Assembly (NCBI GenBank): GCA_963676515.1 | Contig: OY781061.1 | Location: 992,001-1,056,000, forward strand | DNA length: 64,000 nucleotides | Source: G963667145 sp963676515 [NCBI: Candidatus Cloacimonadota bacterium] | Lineage (GTDB): Bacteria > Cloacimonadota > Cloacimonadia > G963667145 | Reading direction: 5' to 3' | Shown: positions 43,343 through 52,662 of the stretch, piece by piece | Numbering within the stretch: position 1 is the stretch's first letter | Layout: each line of letters opens with the position of its first letter | Position numbers and translations under genes: made by a program | Notes under the pieces: model-generated | What the model saw: only the letters and a program-made list of their open reading frames with translations | Told to the model about the DNA's origin: nothing | Database searches by the model: none

Positions 43343-44489
43343 TTTACTGATAGTCGCTTGCACACCGAATATAAAATACAATTTAGATTCTAGTAAGTTA
43401 GGACCAGTTGCTAGCACACAGGGTGGCAATGTCATAACTTCTAAAAAGTCGATGAGTAACCCTCTTTATGTTACGCCATCTGAAGATTACCATATCGTCA
43501 AAAGGGGAGACAATCTTTTTCAAATCAGCAAAGCTAGTGGGATTCCACTTAATAAATTGAAATTGTATAACAACTTAGTGGAAGACGATATTTTCTTAGG
43601 GCAAAAAATATATCTCAAGCCTAATATGACGGTATTCCCTAAGTACATTACCAGAGTTGATATCCCCGAGCAGAAGTATCACACCGTAGCTTCTGGGCAA
43701 ATTTTGGCGGATATTTCGCATATGTACGGGGTTTTTGTTTTAGATTTGGTCGATTTCAATGGTTTGTCTAGTTTGGAGATCAAGCAGGGAGAAAAGATTT
43801 GGTTGGTGGATGGAAAGATGGAATCGGGCTTGTCTGGGAAAAAAATAACAGTTAACACGCCTCGACGGAAAGAAGTGAAATATGGGAAGATAGAATCGGA
43901 ATCTAACTTGCCTGAAAAAAAAGTAATCGCTAGCACGCCTCGACGGATAAAAGTAAAAGCTGTGCCTAAGTCAAATAAATTAAATAGAGCCGTTAAGCTC
44001 CCAACTACTGCTAAAGGAGGCAAGGTCATTCTTGCCCAAAAATCTGCTATTTCTACTCCCAAGAGGGTGAAAAGTTCTATTGGTAAAACTATCTCTCAGG
44101 CGAAACCGCAACATACGGGGCTTGAATTTCCTGTGAAAGGTGGGCGGATTATTTCTAATTTTGGTACGCAAGGGTTTACGATAAACAAAGGGGTAAACAT
44201 TGCTGGGGAAGATGGCGAGCCAGTGAAAGCAGTTTTGGCAGGAAAAGTTATATTTGCTGGTGAACAAAGAGGTTATGGGAATGTAATCGTGCTGGAACAT
44301 GATAAATTTGTGATGACGGTGTACGCTCACAATAAGGCGAACTTGGTACGCAGTGGTGATACGGTGACAGCTAGTCAGCCGATAGCTAAGTTAGGGCAAT
44401 CTGGCAGAGTCGATACTCCTCAGTTGCATTTTGAGTACAGAGTAAAAGGCAAAGCTGTAGATCCGCGAAAGGTGCTTTCCCAAATATAG
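43308..44489 (+). CDS. NlpD/EnvC-like lipoprotein with LysM and degenerate M23 domain
   Basis: The 393-residue lipoprotein (lipobox LIVAC) has two LysM-type repeats (HIVKRGDNLFQISKASGIPL near 62 and a second near 125), a basic, proline-threonine-rich linker with repeated 'STPRR' units, and a C-terminal M23 domain from about 267. The first zinc motif HxxxD is lost (FTINKGVNIAGEDG), as in NlpD, while the QLHFEYR motif remains. It therefore more likely activates a cell-wall amidase at division than cuts peptidoglycan itself. A GGTAGGA site precedes the ATG inside the acylphosphatase gene. Confidence 0.88.
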   Translation: MLKKVLIFCSFSLLIVACTPNIKYNLDSSKLGPVASTQGGNVITSKKSMSNPLYVTPSEDYHIVKRGDNLFQISKASGIPLNKLKLYNNLVEDDIFLGQKIYLKPNMTVFPKYITRVDIPEQKYHTVASGQILADISHMYGVFVLDLVDFNGLSSLEIKQGEKIWLVDGKMESGLSGKKITVNTPRRKEVKYGKIESESNLPEKKVIASTPRRIKVKAVPKSNKLNRAVKLPTTAKGGKVILAQKSAISTPKRVKSSIGKTISQAKPQHTGLEFPVKGGRIISNFGTQGFTINKGVNIAGEDGEPVKAVLAGKVIFAGEQRGYGNVIVLEHDKFVMTVYAHNKANLVRSGDTVTASQPIAKLGQSGRVDTPQLHFEYRVKGKAVDPRKVLSQI

Positions 44490-44496
44490 GGAAAGC
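44474..44496. terminator. hairpin at the end of the NlpD-like gene
   Basis: GCTTTCCC and GGGAAAGC form a perfect 8-bp stem that overlaps the stop codon. The T-run after it is poor, so termination is only possible. Confidence 0.4.
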
Positions 44497-44636
44497 AAAG
44501 TTGTTTGGATATTGTCGTATAAATTCGATTTACTGATTTATAACAACATAAAAGAAAAGGCTTTGTTGGAACATATAGATAGAGTTGGTGTTAGGTTTAG
44601 TAGGAATGTCTGAGGGTAAATTTTAAGAATTTTAAA

Positions 44637-44713
44637 TGGTGCGCCAGTCAGGATTCGAACCTGAGACCTACGGCTTAGAAGGCCGTTGCTCTATCCAGCT
44701 GAGCTACTGGCGC
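44637..44713 (-). tRNA. tRNA-Arg (anticodon TCT)
   Basis: The minus strand folds into a full cloverleaf: acceptor GCGCCAG with CTGGCGC, D-arm AGCTCAGCTGGATAGAGC, anticodon loop CTTCTAA and T-arm GGTTCGAATCC. The CCA end is encoded. Last of three tRNA genes in a leftward cluster. Confidence 0.95.
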
Positions 44714-44723
44714 ACTAACAAAA

Positions 44724-44800
44724 TGGTAGCGACACAGGGACTCGAACCCCGGACACCCGGATTATGATTCCGGTGCTCTAACCAACTGAGCTATGTCGCC
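44724..44800 (-). tRNA. tRNA-Met (anticodon CAT; elongator, or Ile2)
   Basis: The cloverleaf has D-arm AGCTCAGTTGGTTAGAGC, anticodon loop ATCATAA and T-arm GGTTCGAGTCC, with an encoded CCA. The acceptor stem ends in a G1-U72 wobble pair. The CAT anticodon may be read as Met or, if lysidine-modified, as Ile. Its adjacency to tRNA-fMet and its sequence favour elongator Met. Confidence 0.88.
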
Positions 44801-44811
44801 GGACAAAAAAA

Positions 44812-44888
<77 letters not shown>

Positions 44889-44921
44889 ACAACAATACAA
44901 GGCTCTAATCTGAGTGTTTGG

Positions 44922-44927
44922 TGTCAA
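44922..44927 (-). promoter_or_regulatory. probable -35 box of the tRNA cluster
   Basis: GGTTGACACC on the minus strand lies about 33 bp before the first tRNA. This is the right distance for a stable-RNA promoter, though no clear TATAAT follows. Confidence 0.4.
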
Positions 44928-45030
44928 CCCTAAAAGATGTTTTTTTATTAAATAATGACAATCCCATTGACGAGAATTATCGGGGAAGGATTTGGAGACT
45001 ATTAGTAATAGGTTTTTTAAGAGGAAAGTT

Positions 45031-47187
45031 ATGAAAAAGTTCTCATTAGTTTTAGGTTTGTTGGCTAGTTTTAGCTTGCTTTGTGCAGGCGAAGAGGGTG
45101 CGATACATGCCGCGACGATGTTAGTTTTCCAGCTGGGAATTATTATTTTTGCGGCGAAGTTATTTGGTGATCTATTCAGGAAAATCGGTTTGCCTCCTGT
45201 CTTGGGGGAGATCGTAGCCGGTATCGCTATTGGTCCTTATGTTTTGGGTTCTTTGGGGTTTTGGAGTTTTCCTTTAGGGCTTTTCCCTTTGGGTGATGGG
45301 GTTCTGCCTATTTCACCTACGCTTTATTCTATCTCCACTTTGGCTTCGATTATTCTCTTATTTTGTGCTGGGCTGGAAACAGATTTGGATATGATCATGA
45401 GGTTTGGTGGAGGCTCTGTACGAAAGCTTTTCGGTAAGCTGTCTTTATTTGTCGCTTTTGATGTAGCTTTTTCTTTTGGTTTAGCAGTGCTTGTGGGGAT
45501 GTGGTATCTGCACAAAGGCTTTATGGATCCGTATTGCTTGTTCTTGGGCGTGTTGTCCACGGCGACCTCTATAGGTGCCACGGCGAGGATAATCTCTGAG
45601 AAGAAGAAGTTGGGCTCGCCAGAAGGAGTGACGATATTGTCTATCGCTGTGCTGGACGACATCTCGGGGATAATAATTTTTGCTGTGGTCTTGGGCGTGA
45701 TAGGCTCTCTGGATAGCGGTATGGCGATGAATTGGGGAAAAGTGGCGTGGATAGGCGGCAAAGCCGTTGCTGTCTGGGTTTTTATAACGATTTTGGGTTT
45801 GAGCTTTGCACATCGAATTTCAAAAACTTTGAAATTTTTTAAGAATAAATATGTTTTTACGACTTTGGCTTTTGGTTTGGCTCTATTGGTAGCGGGAGTG
45901 TTCGAAAAAGCGGGACTAGCGATGATAATAGGTGCTTATGTCACGGGGCTTTCCTTGTCGAAGACGGACATCAGTTACACTGTCTTGGAGAGCATGGAGC
46001 TGTTGAAGGTGATGTTTGTGCCGATTTTCTTTGTGGTAGTGGGCATGATGGTCGATGTGAGAGTGTTTGCCGATAGTGCTATCCTAGAGCTGGGTTTGGT
46101 CTTCTCGCTGGTGGCTGTGGCAGCTAAAGTGTTGGGATGCGGTCTGCCTGCTTTGTGCGTGGGGTTCAACCCTCTGGGTGCTGCTCGCATAGGTTTGGGG
46201 ATGGTGCCCAGAGGAGAGGTGACGACCATCGTCGCAGGCATAGGTCTTGCTGGTGGGTTCATCTCCAACGAAATTTTTGGTTGTGCGATTATTTTGGTGC
46301 TACTCAGCACGGCGATAGCGTCTCCAGCGATTGGATTGTTGTTTGGCAATAAGAAACAAGGGATGAAAGAAGGCTCGATGTCTGCTAACACAAAAGTTGT
46401 TGAGTTCAAGTTTGAGAGTCAGCAGTTTACGGGATTTTTGGCAAACCTGACTATCTCTTTTTTTAAAGGAGAAGGATTTTTTGTGCATACGCTTTGGTTG
46501 GAGAATAAGATTTTTTACATTCGGAAAGATCAGATCAACATTAAGCTGGAGCTGATGCCCAAGAAGATAAAGATTGAAACTCAAAGAGAGAATATCGACT
46601 TTGCCAAAGCTCTGATTAATGAGGCTCTGACTCAGCTGGTGGAGGAGATGATGGCTCTGAAAGATGAGGTGAGCAGCCAGAGCAAGAATCTGCGACCTTC
46701 GTTGCAAAACAAGAAAATTGTTATCAACGAAAAGAGTAAAATTAGGCTGAAAGATTTTGTTTGTCGTCAAGCGATTATTTTGGATTTGCAGGGCGAAAAT
46801 GTTACTCAGATAATTACGGAAATGATCCAAAAGCTCTTTGATGCTGGGCGGATAAAGAACCAAGAAGCAGCTTTGCAGGCGGTTTTGGCTAGAGAGGCGA
46901 CAGCTTCTACGGCGTTGGGCAACTATTCTTGCTTTCCGCATGCCAAGACAGATGCTATCGAGCACGGTGTCGTGTCTCTAGGGATTAGCACAAGGGAGAT
47001 AGAGGCTGGCTCGATGGACAAGAAGCCGACGAAGATTTTTATTCTGATATTGTCTTCTAATAAAGAAGGCTCTCCTCACATCCAGTTGATGACTCAGCTG
47101 GCTCAAAAGGTGGACTCTCTAGCGAAATCGGCAGATATTTTGGCGATGAAGGATGAGCAAAAAATCTACGACTATTTCGTGAAATGA
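45031..47187 (+). CDS. CPA2-type cation:proton antiporter fused to a PTS EIIA-like domain (second copy)
   Basis: The 718-residue paralogue of the protein at 16648-18795 has a signal-like start, an antiporter domain with AVLDDISGIIIFA and GLGMVPRGEVTTIVAG, a charged middle part and a C-terminal EIIA-like domain with CFPHAKTD (about H637). The DD pair becomes LDD and the SPRGE block becomes VPRGE, so ion choice may differ from copy one. GAGGAAAG precedes the chosen ATG; an upstream ATG at 44992 has no site. An Smr gene overlaps its stop. Confidence 0.9.
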   Translation: MKKFSLVLGLLASFSLLCAGEEGAIHAATMLVFQLGIIIFAAKLFGDLFRKIGLPPVLGEIVAGIAIGPYVLGSLGFWSFPLGLFPLGDGVLPISPTLYSISTLASIILLFCAGLETDLDMIMRFGGGSVRKLFGKLSLFVAFDVAFSFGLAVLVGMWYLHKGFMDPYCLFLGVLSTATSIGATARIISEKKKLGSPEGVTILSIAVLDDISGIIIFAVVLGVIGSLDSGMAMNWGKVAWIGGKAVAVWVFITILGLSFAHRISKTLKFFKNKYVFTTLAFGLALLVAGVFEKAGLAMIIGAYVTGLSLSKTDISYTVLESMELLKVMFVPIFFVVVGMMVDVRVFADSAILELGLVFSLVAVAAKVLGCGLPALCVGFNPLGAARIGLGMVPRGEVTTIVAGIGLAGGFISNEIFGCAIILVLLSTAIASPAIGLLFGNKKQGMKEGSMSANTKVVEFKFESQQFTGFLANLTISFFKGEGFFVHTLWLENKIFYIRKDQINIKLELMPKKIKIETQRENIDFAKALINEALTQLVEEMMALKDEVSSQSKNLRPSLQNKKIVINEKSKIRLKDFVCRQAIILDLQGENVTQIITEMIQKLFDAGRIKNQEAALQAVLAREATASTALGNYSCFPHAKTDAIEHGVVSLGISTREIEAGSMDKKPTKIFILILSSNKEGSPHIQLMTQLAQKVDSLAKSADILAMKDEQKIYDYFVK

Positions 47188-47633
47188 TAGAGGTAGATTT
47201 GCACGGTCTGAGTGTCACGGAATCTTTGGCAACTTTGGTGGCAAAATATAACGCCTTAGTGCCTTCTGCTCATAAGGAGCTTTTGCTAGTGCACGGCTAT
47301 GGCTCTAGCGGCAAGGGTGGAGTCTTGAAGAGTCAGATACGCAACTTTTTGCAAGAAGCTGGCGTTAGATTTTGCACAGAGCAGGACGGATTTAGTTGCA
47401 ATAGAGGACAAACTCTGGTGCTGCTAGGTGCTTCAGCGTTGTCTGCTGGGCAAGGTTTAGAGGGCAAAATGTTGGAATTTTGTTCACCTGCCAAAACCAA
47501 AGAGAAGATTTTTTCTAAGTTTCACAAAAGCGGAGTAAAGGTTGTGCAAGAAGCTTTTTCTGCTTTGGTGAAAAAAAGCTTGCTGAAAGAAAGTTGGAAA
47601 GGCAAACATAAAGTTTATGAGAGAAGTTGCTAA
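47184..47633 (+). CDS. Smr-domain protein
   Basis: The 149-residue protein starts directly with the Smr motif VDLHGLSVTES and has the second motif LLVHGYGSSGKGGVLK. Free-standing Smr domains are linked to nucleic-acid nicking, for example at stalled ribosomes or recombination intermediates. The C-terminal 50 residues are basic and unfamiliar. It overlaps the antiporter stop by ATGA. Confidence 0.85.
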   Translation: MIEVDLHGLSVTESLATLVAKYNALVPSAHKELLLVHGYGSSGKGGVLKSQIRNFLQEAGVRFCTEQDGFSCNRGQTLVLLGASALSAGQGLEGKMLEFCSPAKTKEKIFSKFHKSGVKVVQEAFSALVKKSLLKESWKGKHKVYERSC

Positions 47634-47756
47634 ATAGGAGTTGTAAAAATTCTGGAAAGACGAAGATTGGGGATTGAGTTTAGGAAAAGGTACTGGATGA
47701 GATTTGGTGGTCAAAACGATTTTGCATTATTTAAAGAAAAAATAGGAATAGAAAAT

Positions 47757-48731
47757 ATGACAGTAAAAGAAGCAATATTGAAAAGTTTAGAAGATATAGA
47801 TAGGTTGACAAATTATAATGAAATATATGAGCATATTGTCAAAAACAACTTATATGATTTTGCGAAAAGTAAAACACCTGCTTTAACTATTTCAGGACAA
47901 TTGACTTCTTTTATTCAAAAAGGAGACAAAAGAGTTAAGCGAATAAAAAATTCTAATGGTTCTTTTTCTTATTACCTTTCAAAAAAGGAAGAAGAAATAA
48001 ATTTAAACGAAATAATAGAAAATGTCCCGACTTCAAAAATTACGGCGAAACCTAAGGATTTTAAAGAGCGTGATTTGCATAAATTGTTTAGCAGTTATTT
48101 GAAAAATAATAATATCTATGCTAAAACAATTTTTCATGAAAAATCATCGAATAGTAAAGATAATTACCAAAAATGGATACACCCAGATATGGTTGGGATA
48201 AAGTTTCTGAATTTGAAAAATAAATCAAGTCAGTCATTATTGAAAATGATTAATAAGGCTGATGCTTTTGAGTTAGTTTCTTATGAATTGAAGAGAGAAA
48301 TAAAATCAGATTATGAGTTAAAGAAAACTTATTTTCAAGCTGTTTCTAATTCAAGTTGGGCTAATTATGGTTATTTGGTTGCCTTTGAAATAAATAGCAG
48401 TTTGAACGAAGAAATGGAAAGATTAAATCAATCTTTTGGAATAGGGATTATCGAATTGAAAGCTAATCCTTATGAAAGTGAAGTTCTTTTTCCAGCAAAA
48501 AATAAGGAATTGGATTTTAAAACAATTGATAAGTTGTGTGAAATAAATGTTGATTTCGAGAAATTCATTCTGCAAACTGATAGTATTTTGAGTGCACCAG
48601 ATGAATATTTGCAAGGAACTCAAAAAGAGTTTGAAAAATTCTGTGATAGTTATTTCAAGACAGACAGTGAAATAGAAAAATATTGTGACGAGAAACATAT
48701 ACCAATCGATAATGAGAATAATGAGGTTTAA
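47757..48731 (+). CDS. HrgA-like protein: HARE winged helix plus PD-(D/E)xK nuclease-like domain
   Basis: The 324-residue protein has an N-terminal HARE-type winged helix (MTVKEAILKSLEDIDRLTNY ... ISGQLTSFIQKGDKRVKRI, 1-75) and a nuclease-like core with D144 (HPDMVGIKF) and E177-x-K179 (SYELKREI), plus a conserved AVSNSSWANYGYLVA block. This is the design of COG2958/HrgA proteins, found in place of restriction enzymes in some genomes. AT-rich compared with its neighbours, and no methyltransferase is adjacent. I chose the ATG where homology begins. Confidence 0.78.
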   Translation: MTVKEAILKSLEDIDRLTNYNEIYEHIVKNNLYDFAKSKTPALTISGQLTSFIQKGDKRVKRIKNSNGSFSYYLSKKEEEINLNEIIENVPTSKITAKPKDFKERDLHKLFSSYLKNNNIYAKTIFHEKSSNSKDNYQKWIHPDMVGIKFLNLKNKSSQSLLKMINKADAFELVSYELKREIKSDYELKKTYFQAVSNSSWANYGYLVAFEINSSLNEEMERLNQSFGIGIIELKANPYESEVLFPAKNKELDFKTIDKLCEINVDFEKFILQTDSILSAPDEYLQGTQKEFEKFCDSYFKTDSEIEKYCDEKHIPIDNENNEV

Positions 48732-48736
48732 ATAAT

Positions 48737-48816
48737 AAAGCCACTAATTAAGAAAATCGCTAAAAACTTTAATAAGAAAGCCACTAATAAAGAAATTTGC
48801 AAAAAACTTAAATAAG
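48737..48816 (+). repeat. two 40-bp tandem repeats after the HrgA-like gene
   Basis: Copies 48737-48776 and 48777-48816 both run AAAGCCACTAAT...AATAAG with a few differences. They fill the gap before the zinc-ribbon gene and do not form a terminator. Confidence 0.75.
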
Positions 48817-48891
48817 GCTTGATATGATTTGCCAGAAATATGAGATGCAAAACAGATGAAGAAATTTGTATTTTGAGCTCAAGGAGAGATA

Positions 48892-49734
48892 ATGTTGAAT
48901 GATATTTTTATTTCCAAGGAATTGTTTAATTGTCCTTTGTGTAAAGGTGAAGGGGTGAGATACCAAGTTGTAGCGGTGATTCCTTTCCATAAATCTAAAG
49001 ATGAGCAAGAGAGGATGCTGTTTGTTAAATGCTCTGGATGTGAAAAGATTAGTGCTTATGTGTTGGATGAGGGTCAAGGCGACTTTACTATTAGCTGGGA
49101 GTCTGGGCAGTCTCATGCTAAGTCTAAAGTGGGGGAATATTCGGTTTTTGCTGATTACAAAATTTTTGCTAACTCTAGGGCAAATCAAAACGATTTCTCG
49201 CTCGTGAGTCAGATGGAGAATGTTTATGTGAAAGAGAAAATTTCTGACTCGTTTTATGAAAATGAGAATATTCCAAAACAGTACAAAAAGCTTTTTAGTA
49301 ATGCTAAGATTTGTAAAGACAACAAGATGAGTATAGGAGTTGCTATTTATTTGCGAAGGCTGATGCAGCAACTGTTTACAGATGAAAAGATTTTGAAGTT
49401 TATGGGTGGCAAGCTTGATTACATGGGTTCTATCAAAAGTTTTAGAATCAAATATCCTGGCATTGATCTTAAGCTGGTAAATTCGATATTTGCTTCTTAC
49501 AAGTTGTTGAGTGATTTTTTGCAGAAAAGTGTAATTTCTGATTTTGAAGAAAAAGAACTAGAGCTTTATTTTAGTGTTGTAAATTTATTGTTTGAAGAGA
49601 TTCTTTCCCAAAAGGAAAAAGAGGAAAAACACCTAGAGCTACAAAGTAAACTGGGGAAAATGATGAAAGCAGGGGGAAAGAAAGAAGTAGGGACACAAAA
49701 CGATTGCATCCCTACACCTGAAAAAAAATCTTAA
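48892..49734 (+). CDS. zinc-ribbon protein of unknown function (DUF4145-like)
   Basis: The 280-residue protein has an N-terminal zinc ribbon (C14-P-L-C17 and C47-S-G-C50) followed by a helical domain with ICKDNKMSIGVAIYLRRLM, which resembles the core of DUF4145-type proteins often seen beside restriction and defence genes. The C-terminal tail is a charged helix. Its stop codon overlaps that of the convergent ACT gene. Assignment to DUF4145 is tentative. Confidence 0.6.
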   Translation: MLNDIFISKELFNCPLCKGEGVRYQVVAVIPFHKSKDEQERMLFVKCSGCEKISAYVLDEGQGDFTISWESGQSHAKSKVGEYSVFADYKIFANSRANQNDFSLVSQMENVYVKEKISDSFYENENIPKQYKKLFSNAKICKDNKMSIGVAIYLRRLMQQLFTDEKILKFMGGKLDYMGSIKSFRIKYPGIDLKLVNSIFASYKLLSDFLQKSVISDFEEKELELYFSVVNLLFEEILSQKEKEEKHLELQSKLGKMMKAGGKKEVGTQNDCIPTPEKKS

Positions 49735-50162
49735 ACAAACATCGAAATATTATCAACACCGCTGATGCCTGCGGATTCTAGCTTTTCGATAGCTTTGTCG
49801 GGATTATCGAAGCGAAAAATAAGAGCGGCACTGCCAGTGGAAGTGTTGCCCGCAAATCCGTACATATACTCGATGTTGATGTTTGCATCTTTTGCAATTT
49901 CTAGAATTTTTGCCAAGCCACCCGGTTTATGGGGAACTTCGATAGCTACAACTTCTGTCACATTGACGATGTGTCCCTCTTTTTCCAGAATAGCTTTTGC
50001 CTCTAGGGGATGAGCGACAATCAGACGCAATATCCCGAAATCTTTGGTGTCCGCAAGCGAAAGCGTGGTAATGTTGATGTTGTGCTTCTCCATATCTGCA
50101 CATATTCTATCCAAATGACCTGGTTTGTTTTCGATAAACAAAGATAATTGTTTGATTTTCAT
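49731..50162 (-). CDS. tandem ACT-domain protein
   Basis: The 143-residue protein is made of two ACT domains (IENKPGHLDRICADMEKHNI and VPHKPGGLAKILEIAKDANI). ACT pairs bind small ligands such as amino acids. The gene lies 15 bp after paaK, a very common pairing in anaerobes, and probably regulates or senses aryl-acid metabolism; that is inferred from neighbourhood. Confidence 0.9.
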   Translation of the reverse strand: MKIKQLSLFIENKPGHLDRICADMEKHNINITTLSLADTKDFGILRLIVAHPLEAKAILEKEGHIVNVTEVVAIEVPHKPGGLAKILEIAKDANINIEYMYGFAGNTSTGSAALIFRFDNPDKAIEKLESAGISGVDNISMFV

Positions 50163-50177
50163 AATTATTTCCTTCAG

Positions 50178-51506
50178 CTATTTTCTTAAATCGATCACGC
50201 GTTTTGCTTTGCCTTGACTTCGCTCGATACTCTTCGGCTCTACAAGTGTAACTTTTACGGTTACTCCGGCAATACTTTTGATGGAATGAGCTATTTTTAT
50301 TTTGAGCGTTTCCACAGCGGAAATTGTGTCGCCAAATTGTTCCGACTTAACTTCAACCTTGACTTCCATACAATCGAGATCGTGCTCGCGGGAGAGGTAG
50401 ATCATATAATGTGGTAGCGTGCCTTCCACACTCAGGAGTGCGGCTTCGATCTGCGATGGGAAGACATTTACGCCACGAATAATCATCATATCGTCGCTTC
50501 TGGTGTTGATTTTCTCGATTCTCCTTATTGTCCTTCCGCAAGTACATTTTTCGGTCATAATCTTGGTAATATCACGAGTCCGATAACGAATCATGGGGAT
50601 AGCTTGTTTGGTGAGCGTAGTCAAGACCAGCTCGCCTGTAGTGCCATCTGGCAGCACTTCACCTGTATCGGGGTCGATAATCTCGGGATAAAAGTGATCT
50701 TCAAAAATATGCAGACCGTCTTGAGCCGAGCACTCTATTCCCACTCCTGGACCGACGATTTCGGAAAGTCCGTAGATGTCGTATGCCTTGATGCCTGCTT
50801 CTGCCTCGATCCTTGCTCTCATCTCAAATGTCCATGGCTCAGCACCAAAGATGCCCACTCTGAGCGGCAGATCCTTGATACTAATGTCCATCTCGTGTGC
50901 GACCTCGATGATGTGCAGGAAATAGCTAGGAGTCACGGTGATGACCGTAGAGCCAAAGTCTTTCATCAGCATAATCTGTTTGTTGGTATTTCCCCCAGAG
51001 ATAGGGATGACCGTGGCTCCGAGTGTTTCAGCCCCGCAGTGCACGCCCAGACCTCCTGTGAATAAGCCGTAGCCGTAGGCATTCTGCAAAATGTCTTCAC
51101 TGGAAACTCCGCAGGCTGACAGTGAGCGAACCATAACATTGTTCCACACTTTCATATCTTCTTCGGTGTAAGCGACCACGATCGGCTTGCCTGTCGTCCC
51201 GCTGGAGGCATGCAGACGCACGATGTCATTCATCGGCACAGCGAAGAGTCCGTAGGGATAAGTGTCTCGCAGGTCGCTCTTGACTGTAAACGGAAGTCTG
51301 GCGATGTCGGAAAGCTCTCGAATGTCTGCTGGCTTGATTCCCAGCTCGTCCAGTCTGGTTCTAAAGAGTTGCACATTCTCATAGCAATGTCTGACAACCC
51401 CTTGAAGCCTATAAAGTTGCAGAGCTCTCATCTGCGGCATCGGGATAAAATCGGGTGCACTGACCGGATTCATCGGACTGTTTTTGTCATTCCAAAATGT
51501 ACTCAT
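50178..51506 (-). CDS. paaK: phenylacetate-CoA ligase
   Basis: It activates phenylacetate (or a related aryl acid) with ATP and CoA. The 442-residue enzyme has the AMP-binding loop SSGTTGKP (101-108), [21 protein letters not shown] and a C-terminal lid with [28 protein letters not shown] precedes the ATG. The cluster lacks the oxygen-dependent paaABCDE genes, so it probably serves anaerobic indole- or aryl-acid metabolism paired with oxidoreductases elsewhere. Confidence 0.95.
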   Translation of the reverse strand: MSTFWNDKNSPMNPVSAPDFIPMPQMRALQLYRLQGVVRHCYENVQLFRTRLDELGIKPADIRELSDIARLPFTVKSDLRDTYPYGLFAVPMNDIVRLHASSGTTGKPIVVAYTEEDMKVWNNVMVRSLSACGVSSEDILQNAYGYGLFTGGLGVHCGAETLGATVIPISGGNTNKQIMLMKDFGSTVITVTPSYFLHIIEVAHEMDISIKDLPLRVGIFGAEPWTFEMRARIEAEAGIKAYDIYGLSEIVGPGVGIECSAQDGLHIFEDHFYPEIIDPDTGEVLPDGTTGELVLTTLTKQAIPMIRYRTRDITKIMTEKCTCGRTIRRIEKINTRSDDMMIIRGVNVFPSQIEAALLSVEGTLPHYMIYLSREHDLDCMEVKVEVKSEQFGDTISAVETLKIKIAHSIKSIAGVTVKVTLVEPKSIERSQGKAKRVIDLRK

Positions 51507-51604
51507 AATGGTATCTCCTTTAAATTGTTACACTCTTTTCAGAGTCAAAAGCGTTGATTTTTTTAGGCTGTGCAATATTTTTTCTTATTTATGCTAAAAT
51601 TTAA

Positions 51605-52381
51605 TTATCTAATATTGAAACCGTTGTCCACAAACAAAGTTTGCCCAGTGATGCCCGCAGAAAGCTCGGACAGCAGAAACATTGCAGCTGAGGCGACATC
51701 TTCGGTGTTGACAGGTTTTTGCAGCGGTGTCTTCTCAGCAAATTCTTTGAGCATCTGACGGAAACCACCCACACCTGAGGCTGCTCGAGTGAGGATCGGT
51801 CCGGGAGAGACGATGTTCACTCTGATGTTGTCTCTGCCCAAATCGCTTGCCATGTAGCGAGCGGAGCACTCCAGAGCGGCTTTGGCGACACCCATCACAT
51901 TGTAGTTGGGCACGACTCGCTCAGAGCCTAGATAGCTAAGACAGATAGCCGAGGCGGACTCTGCAGCCTTCATATAGGGTGCTAGATTGCGAAGGATAGC
52001 CGCGAAAGAGTAGGCACTTATCTCCATACTCTTCAGGAAATTATGGCGAGACACATTGTAGAAATCTCCTTGCAAGTCCTCTAAGCTCGGTCCTCCAGCG
52101 ATGGAATGGACGACAAAATCCAGTTTGCCAGCAAAATTTTCTTCGATTTTTTTGTTGAGAGCGGTAAAATCGTCGTCGGCACAAACATCTAATTTGCAAG
52201 TGAATACGGCGTCATTTTTGGCGAAAAGGGAAAGAGCTTTTTTGCTTGATTCTTCGTCTTGATAAGTGTAGCCGATGTTAGCTCCCTCTTCCAGAAGTTT
52301 TTTGGCGATTTGCCACGCGATACTTTTATTGTTAGCAACTCCCAAAATGACACCATTTTTTCCTTGCATAATTTTTGGCAT
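51605..52381 (-). CDS. fabI: enoyl-[acyl-carrier-protein] reductase (NADH), FabI
   Basis: It performs the last reduction of fatty-acid elongation. The 258-residue SDR protein has ILGVANNKSIAWQIAKKL (nucleotide loop), VHSIAG, and the FabI catalytic Y-x6-K in NYNVMGVAKAALE preceded by the structural tyrosine SYLGSERVVPNY. It ends DNGFNIR. Length is normal, and AAGGAG precedes the ATG. Divergent from tuf. Confidence 0.95.
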   Translation of the reverse strand: MPKIMQGKNGVILGVANNKSIAWQIAKKLLEEGANIGYTYQDEESSKKALSLFAKNDAVFTCKLDVCADDDFTALNKKIEENFAGKLDFVVHSIAGGPSLEDLQGDFYNVSRHNFLKSMEISAYSFAAILRNLAPYMKAAESASAICLSYLGSERVVPNYNVMGVAKAALECSARYMASDLGRDNIRVNIVSPGPILTRAASGVGGFRQMLKEFAEKTPLQKPVNTEDVASAAMFLLSELSAGITGQTLFVDNGFNIR

Positions 52382-52662
52382 TACAATCTCCTTAATTAAT
52401 TGATTTTAAACATCGTATCCAAAAATAGTTTTTTGTTATAGCTTTCAATATTTTTTTGTAATTATTTGTTTTTCATACTTTAAACTCTTTTTTGATTTTA
52501 TGCAAGGAAGAAGATAGTTGTGGGCAATTACTTTGCAGAGGTAGAAAAAATGGTTGACACTAAAGGTGGCAGCTAATTTTTGGATTTTCATAGAATTAAA
52601 TAAAAAGTAAGTCCTATGGCTATCGCCAGAGAAAAAAGGACTTTTGATCTTTAGGAGGAACA
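52382..52662. promoter_or_regulatory. divergent promoter region between fabI and tuf
   Basis: This 281-bp AT-rich gap contains a clear TTGACA at 52554-52559 on the tuf strand, followed by a GGTGGCAGCTAATTTTTGG block that echoes the elements at 7.5, 15.0 and 26.9 kb. No standard -10 follows at 17 bp. This promoter probably drives tuf and the ribosomal operon. Confidence 0.5.
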
